A stretch of 64,000 nt of DNA from Chryseolinea soli (GCF_003589925.1 NZ_CP032382.1:1674001-1738000), one strand, 5' to 3'; positions 29,017 to 35,819 are shown, numbered from the stretch's first letter. Translations and numbers: made by a program. The notes: generated from the sequence alone by a model not told the origin.

Positions 29017-29895
29017 ATGATCAATTATGTAGAAATACTTAAATCGGATCCCATCCATTTTAAGCAATTCTCCTGCAAAGAATTACTTTTCCTGAACTAT
29101 GACTGCCCGGTAAAAGAGAAAAAAATAGCCAAATGGTCAGAGCACAATTATTTCTATTATGTGCTCTCCGGTCAGAAAGCATTGTGCACACCCAATCGCT
29201 CCTGGCTGCTGACAAAAGGAACGTTGTCGTTCATCAAACGGGGCGCCTGCCTGGTTGAGCAATTTTTTCGCGAACCGTTTTGCATCGTTGTTTTCATTAT
29301 GCCGGATTCGTTTATCTCACGATTCATTCTCGAAAACAAAGATCAGGTACCCCCCGCGCGACAGCATCAAAAAGATGATGACCTGGTGCTTCCGGTAGAA
29401 ACCGACGACGTGCTCCACAAATTCTATGAGTCCGTCCTGCCCTACTTCACCTCCAAAACGCCGCCTTCAGAGAAGTTGATCGAGCTCAAGTTCAACGAGC
29501 TGTTGTTGCACATCGTGAACAATCCCGACAACGCCGAGCTGATATCCTACATGCATTTGGTCGCCTCCCACAAAACCGGTACACTGGAGAAAGTGATGGA
29601 GGCGAACTATCCCTACAACCTCACGCTGGCGGAATATGCCACGCTGTGTAACCGGAGTCTGTCTTCCTTCAAACGCGATTTCGAGGCAACCTACAAGACC
29701 TCGCCCGGACGTTGGCTCTTGAATAAAAGATTGGAACATGCCCACCGGCTTTTGTCGGACGTGGACAAGACGCTGTTCGATGTTTTGTTGGAAAGTGGTT
29801 TTGAAAACCAGGCGCACTTCAGCAGTGCGTTCAAAGCGCGGTTCGGCCAGTCGCCGTTACAATACCGGAAAACGCTGGAGGCCACCGTGTCATGA
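29017..29895 (+). CDS. AraC-family transcriptional regulator
   Basis: 292 residues. An N-terminal cupin-like sensing domain (about 1-150, with EHNYFYYVLSGQKAL and GTLSFIKRGACL) is followed by the double helix-turn-helix: NLTLAEYATLCNRSLSSFKR and LFDVLLESGFENQAHFSSAF, ending FGQSPLQYRK. It lies 23 bases after the MarR gene, so both may be on one transcript, and 84 bases before the haloperoxidase-like gene. Similar in architecture to the AraC protein at 59297-60097. Confidence 0.9.
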   Translation: MINYVEILKSDPIHFKQFSCKELLFLNYDCPVKEKKIAKWSEHNYFYYVLSGQKALCTPNRSWLLTKGTLSFIKRGACLVEQFFREPFCIVVFIMPDSFISRFILENKDQVPPARQHQKDDDLVLPVETDDVLHKFYESVLPYFTSKTPPSEKLIELKFNELLLHIVNNPDNAELISYMHLVASHKTGTLEKVMEANYPYNLTLAEYATLCNRSLSSFKRDFEATYKTSPGRWLLNKRLEHAHRLLSDVDKTLFDVLLESGFENQAHFSSAFKARFGQSPLQYRKTLEATVS

Positions 29896-29979
29896 ACTTC
29901 TCAGCATAAAAGTTGGACTGCTAGCCAAAACCTCGCCAAGTCCCTCGCACTATCTTTATCCTATCAAAAAGAAAGGAAT

Positions 29980-31266
29980 ATGAAAAAGCTCATCCCCCAG
30001 AGCATGGCATTGCTCATGCTGTTTCTCATTTCCATTGGCGTTCCGGCAAAGGATACGTCTTCGGGAAAATTGCTTTCCGATTGGATCGGTGTTCATCTAA
30101 AGCTCGTGCGCACTACGCAAGGCGTCGCGCATGTGGCTTACTCCCGGCACTTCTCCTACACCGCGATTGCTTGCTATGAATCGGAGATCATCGGCGATAA
30201 GAAATACAGATCGCTGGCAGGCCAATTGCAAGGTCTGAACAGCTTGCCTTTGTTTACATCCCCGACTCAAGGCGAACCGGCAGCCAGTGTCAACGCGGCC
30301 TACGCGGCGATGCTTCGGCATTTCTATGGCAAAAATTCAAATGCCTACCTGATCGACTCCACCGAAGCGGCCAACATCGCATGGCTTCAACAATGCGGCG
30401 TGACAAAAGATGCGCTTTCCGCTTCCAGTGAATTTGGAAAAAGCGTGGCGCTCGCCATCATTCAGTGGTCGGAGACCGACGGTTCCGAAAAAGCCGACGC
30501 GCCCTATTCGCCGCCTGCAGGCGAAGGGCAATGGCAGCTCACGCCACCTTCTTTTAGCAAGGCTGCCATGCCCTACTGGGAAAACATGCGGAGCCTGGTG
30601 AGCGGAAGCGGCACAAATGTGTTCGCGAAAATGCCGCCCCAATACTCGCTCGATCCTAATTCCGATTATCAAAAAATGGTAAAGGAAGTATATGACGTCT
30701 CGCTTCATCTCTCGGAAGAGCAAAAGAACATTGCTTTGTTTTGGGATGATTCACCGGGAGAGCATTTAACGGTATTCGGTCATTGGTCGTCCATCGTGGC
30801 CCAACTCATCGACGCTAAAAAATTATCGCTGCTGTCGGGTGCCGAAGCCTATGTCAAGATGCATATCGCGCTGCAAGATGCAACGATGGTGGCTTGGCAT
30901 GGAAAGTATCTGTACAACGTGTTGCGGCCGGTAAGCAATATTCAAAAGACGATGAAGGCCGGCTGGTTGCCCCTCATTGAAACGCCACCCCATCCCGAAT
31001 TTCCCGCCGCACACGCCACCTTCTCTACGGCCGCAGCCACGGGATTGACGAGCGCCCTCGGTGAAGGTGTCGCGTTAACCGACAACACGTATGCCTACCT
31101 GGGAATGCCGGCAAGAAAATTCCCCTCCATTAAAGACGCCGCTAAAGAAGCGGGGCGCTCAAGGTTGTATGGAGGTATTCACTATAGTTTTTCGATAAAC
31201 GAAGGATCGGCCATCGGGGAGCGCACGGCGTTGAATGCGTTGAAAAAATTGAAGTTTAAAAATTGA
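29980..31266 (+). CDS. Vanadium-dependent haloperoxidase/PAP2-superfamily protein
   Basis: 428 residues with a signal peptide (1-23, ending VPAKD). Family features are HPEFPAAHATFSTAAA, the equivalent of the PSGH motif that carries a catalytic His, and SRLYGGIHYSFSINEG with the Arg and His that bind vanadate or phosphate. Secreted or periplasmic. Homologues are annotated as haloperoxidases but many act as phosphatases or have no known reaction, so the name should be read as a family name. Terminated by a clear hairpin. Confidence 0.85.
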   Translation: MKKLIPQSMALLMLFLISIGVPAKDTSSGKLLSDWIGVHLKLVRTTQGVAHVAYSRHFSYTAIACYESEIIGDKKYRSLAGQLQGLNSLPLFTSPTQGEPAASVNAAYAAMLRHFYGKNSNAYLIDSTEAANIAWLQQCGVTKDALSASSEFGKSVALAIIQWSETDGSEKADAPYSPPAGEGQWQLTPPSFSKAAMPYWENMRSLVSGSGTNVFAKMPPQYSLDPNSDYQKMVKEVYDVSLHLSEEQKNIALFWDDSPGEHLTVFGHWSSIVAQLIDAKKLSLLSGAEAYVKMHIALQDATMVAWHGKYLYNVLRPVSNIQKTMKAGWLPLIETPPHPEFPAAHATFSTAAATGLTSALGEGVALTDNTYAYLGMPARKFPSIKDAAKEAGRSRLYGGIHYSFSINEGSAIGERTALNALKKLKFKN

Positions 31267-31376
31267 CGACGGGTTACGTCATTCACCGTTCAGCTTGGAG
31301 AGAACGATCTTTATGATTGAAGTACCTCAAAGCCATGGCATACTTTAATTAATAGAAAGCCCGTGTTTTTTACTGC

Positions 31377-31419
31377 AACGGCAGGTGCCTTTTTCCGGGC
31401 CTGCCGTTTTCAATTTTTC
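31377..31419 (+). terminator. Intrinsic terminator after the haloperoxidase-like gene
   Basis: Arms AACGGCAGG and CCTGCCGTT enclose a 14-base loop, followed by TTCAATTTTT. Confidence 0.8.
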
Positions 31420-31487
31420 ACCCAGCAAGTACAAACACAGTTCTTGAAAGAATAGGATTTCTGCAGCCGACGCGTTATTTTGATGAG

Positions 31488-32735
31488 GTGATCAATAAGA
31501 TTCTAAAAGTTGTCTTCTGTTTGCCGGCTATTGTTGTTCTGCTCGTCATCCTATTTTCAAACATCAATCTCTACTACACACCGGAGATAACGTTTGTTGC
31601 TCCCGATAGTGTCCGTGCCGATCTGCTCAAAGAACTCCGTGGACTGAAAAGCGCGTTGCATGACAACGCCGATATAAAAATGCAGCGCCTGTACCCAGAA
31701 GGTTATCTCTTCATGAACGCCATCTATGGATTGGCGTGGTGCAATTTCATGGAAGGATTGAGCAACGAATCCGAATACTTCGAAGAAGGCACGGTCGAAC
31801 TTAAAAAAACGTGGGATAAAATTGATTCCGATCGGGGGCGTTCTCCCTTTAACGAGTCGCTCCCCTTGCGTTATGGCGCCTTCTACACCGGGTGGAGCAC
31901 TTATTTCCTGGGTCGGAAATTATCACTTGAACATCCCACCAAAAGAAAGGAAAGTGAGGTTACCTATTTTAAACAACAATGCGACAGCATCGCAGCCGTT
32001 GTAAAGGAGAGGATTTATCCGGTCAGCTACTACGGAGGCGCATGGCCCGCCGATGCCATTTTATGTATAGCGTCCTTGTCGTGGCATGATAAACTTTTCG
32101 AGCCCCGATATGCCGAAGTGCGCAAAGCGTGGTTGGAGAAAGTAAAAAACAATCTCGATGTCCATGGACTGATCCCCCATTCGGTCAGTCCATTAAACGG
32201 AAAACCCGTTGAGAGTGCCCGCGGTTCATCGCAAGGGTTGATGCTGATCTTTCTGCGGGAAATTGATGCCTCCTTTGCTTCTGAACAGTTCGCCATCTTT
32301 CGATCCAACTTCCTCGATCGTACCCTGGGCCTTTCCGGCATTCGCGAATATCCAAAAGGCGAGTTTGGAATCGGCGATGTCGACTCAGGGCCCATGCTCT
32401 TTCAGGTCGGTTCTGCGGCGACGCTCGTCGGCATGCAAACGCTATGCCTCTATGGCGACGTCGAGAACAGTGTTCAGATGCGAGATGTCATCGAAGCCGT
32501 GGCTTTTCCATACGAACGAGATGACCGGAAATCCTACCTGTTCGGTCTCATGCCGATAGCCGATGCCTTTATAACCTGGAGTCACAGTGTCGAGCGCAGT
32601 CATGACAACGTTTCATCGTCATTTACAACTTTTCATGTCATAAGTGCTGCGGTATGCATTGCCCTTGGAGTATTTCTCTGGATCATATTGAGACCAAAAA
32701 AACCAACGTCAGATGTGTTGCATGTCCCGTGGTAA
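31488..32735 (+). CDS. Uncharacterised protein with terminal membrane segments
   Basis: 415 residues from a GTG at 31488. An N-terminal membrane segment (8-25) and a C-terminal one (about 378-398) flank a soluble helical domain with many Trp, Tyr and aromatic-Gly segments such as AWCNFMEGL, YTGWSTYFLG and YYGGAWPADAILC, the appearance of an alpha/alpha toroid. This resembles linalool dehydratase/isomerase-like or glycoside-processing folds only in general style. I do not assign a function. It stands alone between the haloperoxidase gene and the convergent higA. Confidence 0.55.
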   Translation: MINKILKVVFCLPAIVVLLVILFSNINLYYTPEITFVAPDSVRADLLKELRGLKSALHDNADIKMQRLYPEGYLFMNAIYGLAWCNFMEGLSNESEYFEEGTVELKKTWDKIDSDRGRSPFNESLPLRYGAFYTGWSTYFLGRKLSLEHPTKRKESEVTYFKQQCDSIAAVVKERIYPVSYYGGAWPADAILCIASLSWHDKLFEPRYAEVRKAWLEKVKNNLDVHGLIPHSVSPLNGKPVESARGSSQGLMLIFLREIDASFASEQFAIFRSNFLDRTLGLSGIREYPKGEFGIGDVDSGPMLFQVGSAATLVGMQTLCLYGDVENSVQMRDVIEAVAFPYERDDRKSYLFGLMPIADAFITWSHSVERSHDNVSSSFTTFHVISAAVCIALGVFLWIILRPKKPTSDVLHVPW

Positions 32736-32782
32736 TTGTTCAAGGCCTATCCTTGCCGCAATACTGGACCGTTAGACGGACA

Positions 32783-33340
32783 TTAATCCAACGCACAAAA
32801 GATCTTCTTCATCGCCGAATCTCGTTTTTTATAATTCGGACCTGCAACTTTGAAATGACTGTCGAGCACAACCAGGTTTTTTATCTTGGCAACGTCAAAT
32901 AGCTTCTCCTCTTGCGGATCGTTCACCTGGTAGGCGCGTAGTAGCGCCGTACCTTTTGTTCCCACACCATAGCATTGCGGTTCGGCGGTTCTCAACTTGC
33001 CGTTATACTCAAATTGAATCTGTAGTTTCTTTTTGATCGCTTTACAAATCAAAATGCCGGTCAACGAATCTCCTTCCACGGCTTCCATCTTCTGATAGCC
33101 TTTGGCCAAATCAAAGTTCATTTGTGCCTGCAACCAAAACTCGGGAGTGGTGCCCAGCAATTTGCTGAGTTTGAAGGCCATCTCAACCGAAACGGCATAC
33201 TCTCCTTTTATAACGGCGTATAAATTTTTTCGTGCGATGCCCAGGGCGCCCGCCACTTCGGTGATTGTGAGTCGATGAGGTTTGATGTAAAGCTCTTCGA
33301 GGATCTGACCGGGGTGACTGGGGCTGTGCATGCGTGGCAT
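32783..33340 (-). CDS. HigA-type antitoxin fused to a WYL-like domain
   Basis: 185 residues, about twice a normal HigA. Residues 1-85 are a HigA/XRE helix-turn-helix (HPGQILEELYIKPHRLTIT, LGIARKNLYAVIKGEYAVS, LGTTPEFWLQAQMNFDLA). Residues 100-185 resemble small WYL-type domains: IQFEYNGKLRTAEPQCYGV, ALLRAYQV, then LFDVAKIKNLVVLD and a final F-K-x-x-x-x-x-Y. WYL domains often sense nucleic acid or nucleotide ligands and control transcription in defence loci. The toxin gene lies 5 bases upstream. It would neutralise the toxin, and I infer that it binds the inverted repeat between this operon and the tRNA operon. Confidence 0.8.
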   Translation of the reverse strand: MPRMHSPSHPGQILEELYIKPHRLTITEVAGALGIARKNLYAVIKGEYAVSVEMAFKLSKLLGTTPEFWLQAQMNFDLAKGYQKMEAVEGDSLTGILICKAIKKKLQIQFEYNGKLRTAEPQCYGVGTKGTALLRAYQVNDPQEEKLFDVAKIKNLVVLDSHFKVAGPNYKKRDSAMKKIFCALD

Positions 33341-33345
33341 AGAGG

Positions 33346-33618
33346 TTACTTTTGGTCCTGGCGATAATTAAGCTCCCGTATCTCTCCTTTAACAAACCGG
33401 AACGAAAATGTTCCCATGCCATGGACCGTCAGACGGCAACTGTCGTTACTTTCTTCCAGAACACTGACCTGTGCAATAGAAAGATCGCGCAGATCTTTGG
33501 CGGCATGTATCACGGAAAGCCACAGCAATAAATAGTCTTTCAGCTCGCGCGACAAGCCGCGGGCCGTTCCTTTCTCAAAGAGACTTTTTAAAACGCTATG
33601 ACGAATAGATACGATCAT
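33346..33618 (-). CDS. HigB/RelE-type toxin
   Basis: About 90 residues from the ATG at 33618 (MIVSIRHSVLKSLFEKGT); an upstream in-frame start at 33657 adds a tail that is not family-like. The HigB pattern is present: N-terminal strand with Arg-His, LFEKGTARGLS, then CRLTVHGMGTFSFRFVKGEI, matching the beta-sheet of the RelE fold where the usual WRVTFRF occurs. HigB enzymes cut mRNA on the ribosome. The toxin-first order is normal for HigBA. The gene is transcribed away from the tRNA/RNA ligase operon from a shared regulatory region. Confidence 0.78.
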   Translation of the reverse strand: MIVSIRHSVLKSLFEKGTARGLSRELKDYLLLWLSVIHAAKDLRDLSIAQVSVLEESNDSCRLTVHGMGTFSFRFVKGEIRELNYRQDQK

Positions 33619-33654
33619 CAACAACCCAAAACGTATTTTCTGCGTTAGGGGTGA

Positions 33655-33713
33655 CAAAAGTAAAAAAATATTTGTAACCTGCGGGGTAACATAAAGAGAA
33701 CTTGCTATCTTTG
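33655..33713. promoter_or_regulatory. Divergent promoters with central 19-bp inverted repeat (higBA / tRNA operon)
   Basis: On the minus strand, TACTTTTG (complement of 33655-33662) is a -7 box for higBA. On the plus strand, TATCTTTG (33706-33713) is a -7 box for the tRNA operon. Between them lies the inverted repeat TGTAACCTGCGGGGTAACA (33673-33691). A second copy of this repeat occurs before the other tRNA unit at 35610. A protein bound here would control both directions. Confidence 0.72.
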
Positions 33714-33784
33714 CATCACATTAAGAAAATGAAAATGAAACCGAGTATCCATCTGAATAACCGCCACACCAGCTCGCAAAGCAT

Positions 33785-33859
33785 ATGTTTTGCAGGGAGA
33801 GGAGCTTATGGCGCATGCCCGGGTCGAAGTATTTATATCTAGCATTAGATTTATTCTAA
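33785..33859 (+). CDS. Possible leader peptide of the first tRNA operon
   Basis: A 24-codon ORF (MFCRERSLWRMPGSKYLYLA and four more residues) between the promoter and a terminator. Its segment RERSLWRMPG can be aligned with REAGLCMPD in the leader of the second tRNA unit. An alternative, longer ORF in another frame starts at 33729 and stops at 33842. Position and similarity suggest an attenuation leader in which ribosome stalling decides whether transcription passes the terminator. Neither reading frame is proven. Confidence 0.4.
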   Translation: MFCRERSLWRMPGSKYLYLALDLF

Positions 33860-33864
33860 ATACG

Positions 33865-33896
33865 AAGCCCCGGGTCTACAGCCTGGGGCTTTTTCT
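33865..33896 (+). terminator. Attenuator terminator before the first tRNA
   Basis: Arms AAGCCCCGGG and CCTGGGGCTT (one mismatch) followed by TTTTCTTT. It lies between the promoter and the first tRNA of the same transcript, so read-through must be regulated for the operon to be expressed. Confidence 0.8.
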
Positions 33897-33913
33897 TTGC
33901 TCAAATCTTAATC

Positions 33914-33986
33914 GGACACATAGCTCAGCCGGTAGAGCAGGGCGCTGTTAACGCCCAGGTCGATGGATCGTGCCCATCTGTGTCCT
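33914..33986 (+). tRNA. Divergent tRNA-Asn (GTT)
   Basis: Complete cloverleaf: acceptor GGACACA/TGTGTCC, D-arm GCTC-AGCCGGTA-GAGC, anticodon arm GGGCG-CTGTTAA-CGCCC with anticodon GTT, variable AGGTC, T-stem GATGG/CCATC. All stems pair perfectly. The T-loop is ATCGTGC: A at 54 and T at 58 instead of the near-universal T54 and A58. The discriminator is T rather than the G usual for Asn, and CCA is not encoded. First gene after the attenuator. Confidence 0.85.
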
Positions 33987-34002
33987 CCTATGTTAAAAAA
34001 AA

Positions 34003-34080
34003 CGAGGTGTATCGACTCACGCTTATACCGTGTTGAAATCGTAGTCTGGTTACACGTTGGTTCAAATCCAGCCACCTCGA
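34003..34080 (+). tRNA. tRNA-like RNA with rearranged arms
   Basis: A perfect acceptor CGAGGTG/CACCTCG (discriminator A) and a perfect canonical T-arm GTTGG-TTCAAAT-CCAGC mark a tRNA-like gene of 78 bases. The middle does not fold as a standard D-arm plus anticodon arm. Instead the first internal hairpin is CACG-CTTATAC-CGTG, which looks like an anticodon arm (TAT, Ile), and after it comes GTA-GTCTGGT-TAC, which looks like a D-arm with its GG. The order of the two arms seems exchanged. It may be a rearranged, an intron-containing or a decayed tRNA. Confidence 0.5.
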
Positions 34081-34148
34081 CGGGAATGAAGTAAGATCAT
34101 AAATAAAGCAATATGGAAACTGACAAGACGATCGGAGAGAAAAAATTT

Positions 34149-34219
34149 CCGGCCAAAGCATTAAGGTGATGCTCCTGCCTTTTAAGCAGGAGAACACGGA
34201 TCGTTACCGTGTGGCCGGA
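34149..34219 (+). tRNA. Divergent tRNA-Lys (TTT)
   Basis: Complete cloverleaf: acceptor CCGGCCA/TGGCCGG, D-arm GCAT-TAAGGTG-ATGC, anticodon arm CCTGC-CTTTTAA-GCAGG with anticodon TTT, short variable AGAA, T-stem CACGG/CCGTG. The T-loop ATCGTTA again has A54 and T58. The first pair is C1-G72, where normal Lys tRNAs have G1-C72; the discriminator A is normal. CCA is not encoded. It is followed 96 bases later by the RNA ligase gene. Confidence 0.87.
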
Positions 34220-34315
34220 CAAGAATGAGTATTCATCAGTCATCGCAAAATCACGGTGAATGATCGAAGTATTTTGTTTAACAATTAAGGAAAGAATTTT
34301 TTTACACGTTTTAAT

Positions 34316-34954
34316 ATGAAAGAGTACCACAAGATCCAGACCGTATTTTTACGGTCCCCGGAAAGCAATTTTAAGACCCTCATGGAAGGTCACTGGGCAT
34401 TGCCGGAGTTTGAAATTTTAAAGGACATTCCATGGATCTGGACTGAAAAAATTGACGGAACGAATATTCGTATCCAGTGGAATGGCCGGGAAGTCCGTTT
34501 CGGTGGAAAAACTGACGACGCCCAAATCCCTACGTTTCTGCTGAATGTTTTGCAAGACAAATTTACAGCAGACCGGATGAAGGCCGTTTTTACTGACGCC
34601 ACCGAAGTGTGTTTGTACGGCGAGGGTTACGGTGCCAAAATTCAAAAAGGTTCCCATTACCTGCCCGATCGAACGGATTTCATTTTGTTCGACTGCAAAG
34701 TTGACAACTGGTGGTTAGCCCGTCCAAACCTGGAAGATATCGCGAACAAACTTTCCATTGGCATTGTTCCGATTATGGGTATGGGCACGCTGCCGCAAGC
34801 TGTTGAATTGGTAAAGAAGGGCTACAAATCCACGATCGCACATAATAAAAATTATGACGCCGAGGGATTAATTATGAAACCCGCCGTTGAATTGTTCAAC
34901 CGGCAAGGTCAACGGATAGTCTCCAAAATTAAATTCAGAGACTTCATCCGTTAA
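34316..34954 (+). CDS. RNA ligase inside the tRNA operon
   Basis: 212 residues. Nucleotidyltransferase motifs are clear: motif I TEKIDGTNIRI with the AMP-accepting Lys at 45, LYGEGYGAKIQKG, motif IIIa-like FILFDCKVDNWWL, motif IV AEGLIMKPA and motif V SKIKFRDF. It is smaller than T4 Rnl2 and lacks a separate C-terminal domain. It would seal RNA 3'-OH/5'-phosphate ends. Its place between tRNA genes strongly suggests that tRNAs are the substrate. It is only distantly similar to the ligase at 8996-9688, so the two are not a recent duplication. Confidence 0.9.
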   Translation: MKEYHKIQTVFLRSPESNFKTLMEGHWALPEFEILKDIPWIWTEKIDGTNIRIQWNGREVRFGGKTDDAQIPTFLLNVLQDKFTADRMKAVFTDATEVCLYGEGYGAKIQKGSHYLPDRTDFILFDCKVDNWWLARPNLEDIANKLSIGIVPIMGMGTLPQAVELVKKGYKSTIAHNKNYDAEGLIMKPAVELFNRQGQRIVSKIKFRDFIR

Positions 34955-34962
34955 GAAGTCAG

Positions 34963-34997
34963 TGTCCCAGGTATAAATGGTTATTGTACTGGGGACA
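34963..34997 (+). other. Stem-loop after the RNA ligase gene
   Basis: TGTCCCAG pairs with CTGGGGACA (one bulged G) around an 18-base loop. It starts 8 bases after the ligase stop and is not followed by a T run, so it is probably a processing or stabilising structure in the transcript rather than a terminator. It might also be a remnant of a tRNA acceptor stem. Confidence 0.4.
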
Positions 34998-35005
34998 TTG
35001 TTCTC

Positions 35006-35079
35006 TGGAGATTAAGCTAACTAAGTAGAAGCATCCCGCCGAAAACGGGAGGGACTGGAGCGTTACCAGAAATCTCCAC
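35006..35079 (+). tRNA. Divergent tRNA-Phe-like (GAA)
   Basis: Acceptor TGGAGAT/ATCTCCA pairs perfectly. The anticodon arm is TCCCG-CCGAAAA-CGGGA: five pairs, anticodon GAA, but position 33 is C instead of the near-invariant T. The D-arm is weak (GCT/AGC) and its loop lacks GG. The T-arm is CTGG-AGCGTTA-CCAG with a loop that again has A54 and T58. First pair T1-A72 and discriminator C differ from normal Phe tRNA. It could be functional only in a special context, or be a decoy. Confidence 0.55.
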
Positions 35080-35095
35080 ATAGGGCAAGTCGGAA

Positions 35096-35120
35096 GGATG
35101 GGAGGTATATTCTCCTGTCC
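35096..35120 (+). other. Nine-base-pair hairpin with seven-base loop
   Basis: GGATGGGAG and CTCCTGTCC pair over nine positions (two G-T pairs) around the loop GTATATT. Stem length and the seven-base loop with T at the second position resemble an extended anticodon arm, but no acceptor stem could be found around it. It lies between two tRNA-like genes. Confidence 0.4.
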
Positions 35121-35133
35121 CACGTCAGTGCCG

Positions 35134-35211
35134 GTGGCGCGATAGCATAGTCGCCGAAAAATGCGTTCCGGGTTTCCCGGAAAGATCGAGGTTAAAGCCC
35201 TCCGCGCCACA
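35134..35211 (+). tRNA. tRNA-like RNA, identity unclear
   Basis: Acceptor GTGGCGC/GCGCCAC pairs perfectly and can extend to eight pairs. A D-like stem GCAT/ATGC, an anticodon-like arm TTCCG/CGGAA with loop GGTTTCC, and a T-like arm GAGG-TTAAAGC-CCTC are in the normal order. The anticodon-like arm can also close to a seven-pair stem with a TTT triloop, and position 33 would be G, so decoding is doubtful. Perhaps a decoy or a degenerate tRNA. It ends 27 bases before the DUF4180 gene. Confidence 0.45.
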
Positions 35212-35238
35212 ACACATTGTGAAACAAATAAAAAAATC

Positions 35239-35592
35239 ATGACGAATCACGTTCTACACAACATCAACGGCGAGGTTATCGCCGAGCTCCAGGCCAACGG
35301 CACCGCCATCCGCGACGCCCAGCAGTTCCTGGAAATCATGATGAATCTCCCCGCCGATAAGATTGTCATTCACAAGGCGTGTTTAGATGAATCATTTTTC
35401 GATCTGCGTAGCGGCCTTGCCGGCGAAGTGTTGCAAAAAGTGGCGAACTATTCCAGGCAACTGGGAATCGTCGGTGATTTTTCTGTTTATGAAAGTAAGA
35501 GTTTGCGCGATTTTATTTACGAGAGTAACAAGTCAAACACCGTGGCCTTTGTGAGTACACTCGATGCTGCGTTGAAAAAACTGAGTGCTTGA
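35239..35592 (+). CDS. DUF4180 protein
   Basis: 117 residues from the ATG at 35239 (MTNHVLHNINGEVIAELQ). The DUF4180 signature is strong: a helix with DAQQFLEIMMNLPADKIVIHK, then DESFFDLRSGLAGEVLQK, NYSRQLGIVGDFSVYESKSL and DFIYESNKSNTVAFV. The family is small, cytoplasmic, of unknown function and resembles STAS-like alpha/beta folds. Last gene of the first tRNA/RNA ligase transcript. This placement is the best clue to its function and suggests an RNA- or translation-stress role. Confidence 0.88.
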   Translation: MTNHVLHNINGEVIAELQANGTAIRDAQQFLEIMMNLPADKIVIHKACLDESFFDLRSGLAGEVLQKVANYSRQLGIVGDFSVYESKSLRDFIYESNKSNTVAFVSTLDAALKKLSA

Positions 35593-35609
35593 AAAAAATA
35601 TTCAAAAAG

Positions 35610-35653
35610 TGTTACCTAATGGGTAACAAATAAAAAATTACATCGTATATTTG
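35610..35653 (+). promoter_or_regulatory. Promoter of the second tRNA unit with the shared inverted repeat
   Basis: The inverted repeat TGTTACCTAATGGGTAACA (35610-35628) is the same element as at 33673-33691. A -7 box TATATTTG follows at 35646-35653, 17 bases downstream. No other copy was noticed in the window, so the repeat marks the two tRNA units. Confidence 0.72.
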
Positions 35654-35657
35654 AGTC

Positions 35658-35744
35658 ATGAATAAGAGAAACGTACATAGTTCCTATCGCCGACCCCAAC
35701 CGCTAACAACCCGGGAGGCCGGACTATGTATGCCTGATCAATGA
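35658..35744 (+). CDS. Possible leader peptide of the second tRNA unit
   Basis: A 28-codon ORF starting just after the promoter and ending REAGLCMPDQ. Its last part resembles the leader at 33785 (RERSLWRMPG) and the one before the EF-G gene (GEACVFPDERG). The codons for R-E-A contain GGGAGGC (35713-35719), complementary to GCCTCCC in the terminator's 5' arm, and CCTGATCA (35733-35740) is complementary to TGATCAGG in the terminator. These could form an anti-terminator. The ATG lies very near the expected transcription start, so translation may be leaderless. Confidence 0.45.
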   Translation: MNKRNVHSSYRRPQPLTTREAGLCMPDQ

Positions 35745-35772
35745 TGTAACATCGCGTTGTGTAAGACCATAC

Positions 35773-35804
35773 AAGCCTCCCTGATCAGGAGGCTTTTTGT
35801 TTTT
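35773..35804 (+). terminator. Attenuator terminator before tRNA-Pro
   Basis: Perfect arms AAGCCTCC and GGAGGCTT around CTGATCA, followed by TTTGTTTTT. It stands between the promoter and the first tRNA of the second unit. Confidence 0.85.
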
Positions 35805-35819
35805 ATAGGTAATATTTAT

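Noticed and set aside
34113-34169. Short ORF METDKTIGEKKFPAKALR running into tRNA-Lys
   Set aside because: It stops inside the tRNA D-arm; the overlap with a perfectly folded tRNA makes coding unlikely.
35081-35133. A further complete tRNA around the hairpin at 35096-35120
   Set aside because: No acceptor stem or T-arm could be paired around it, so only the hairpin is reported.
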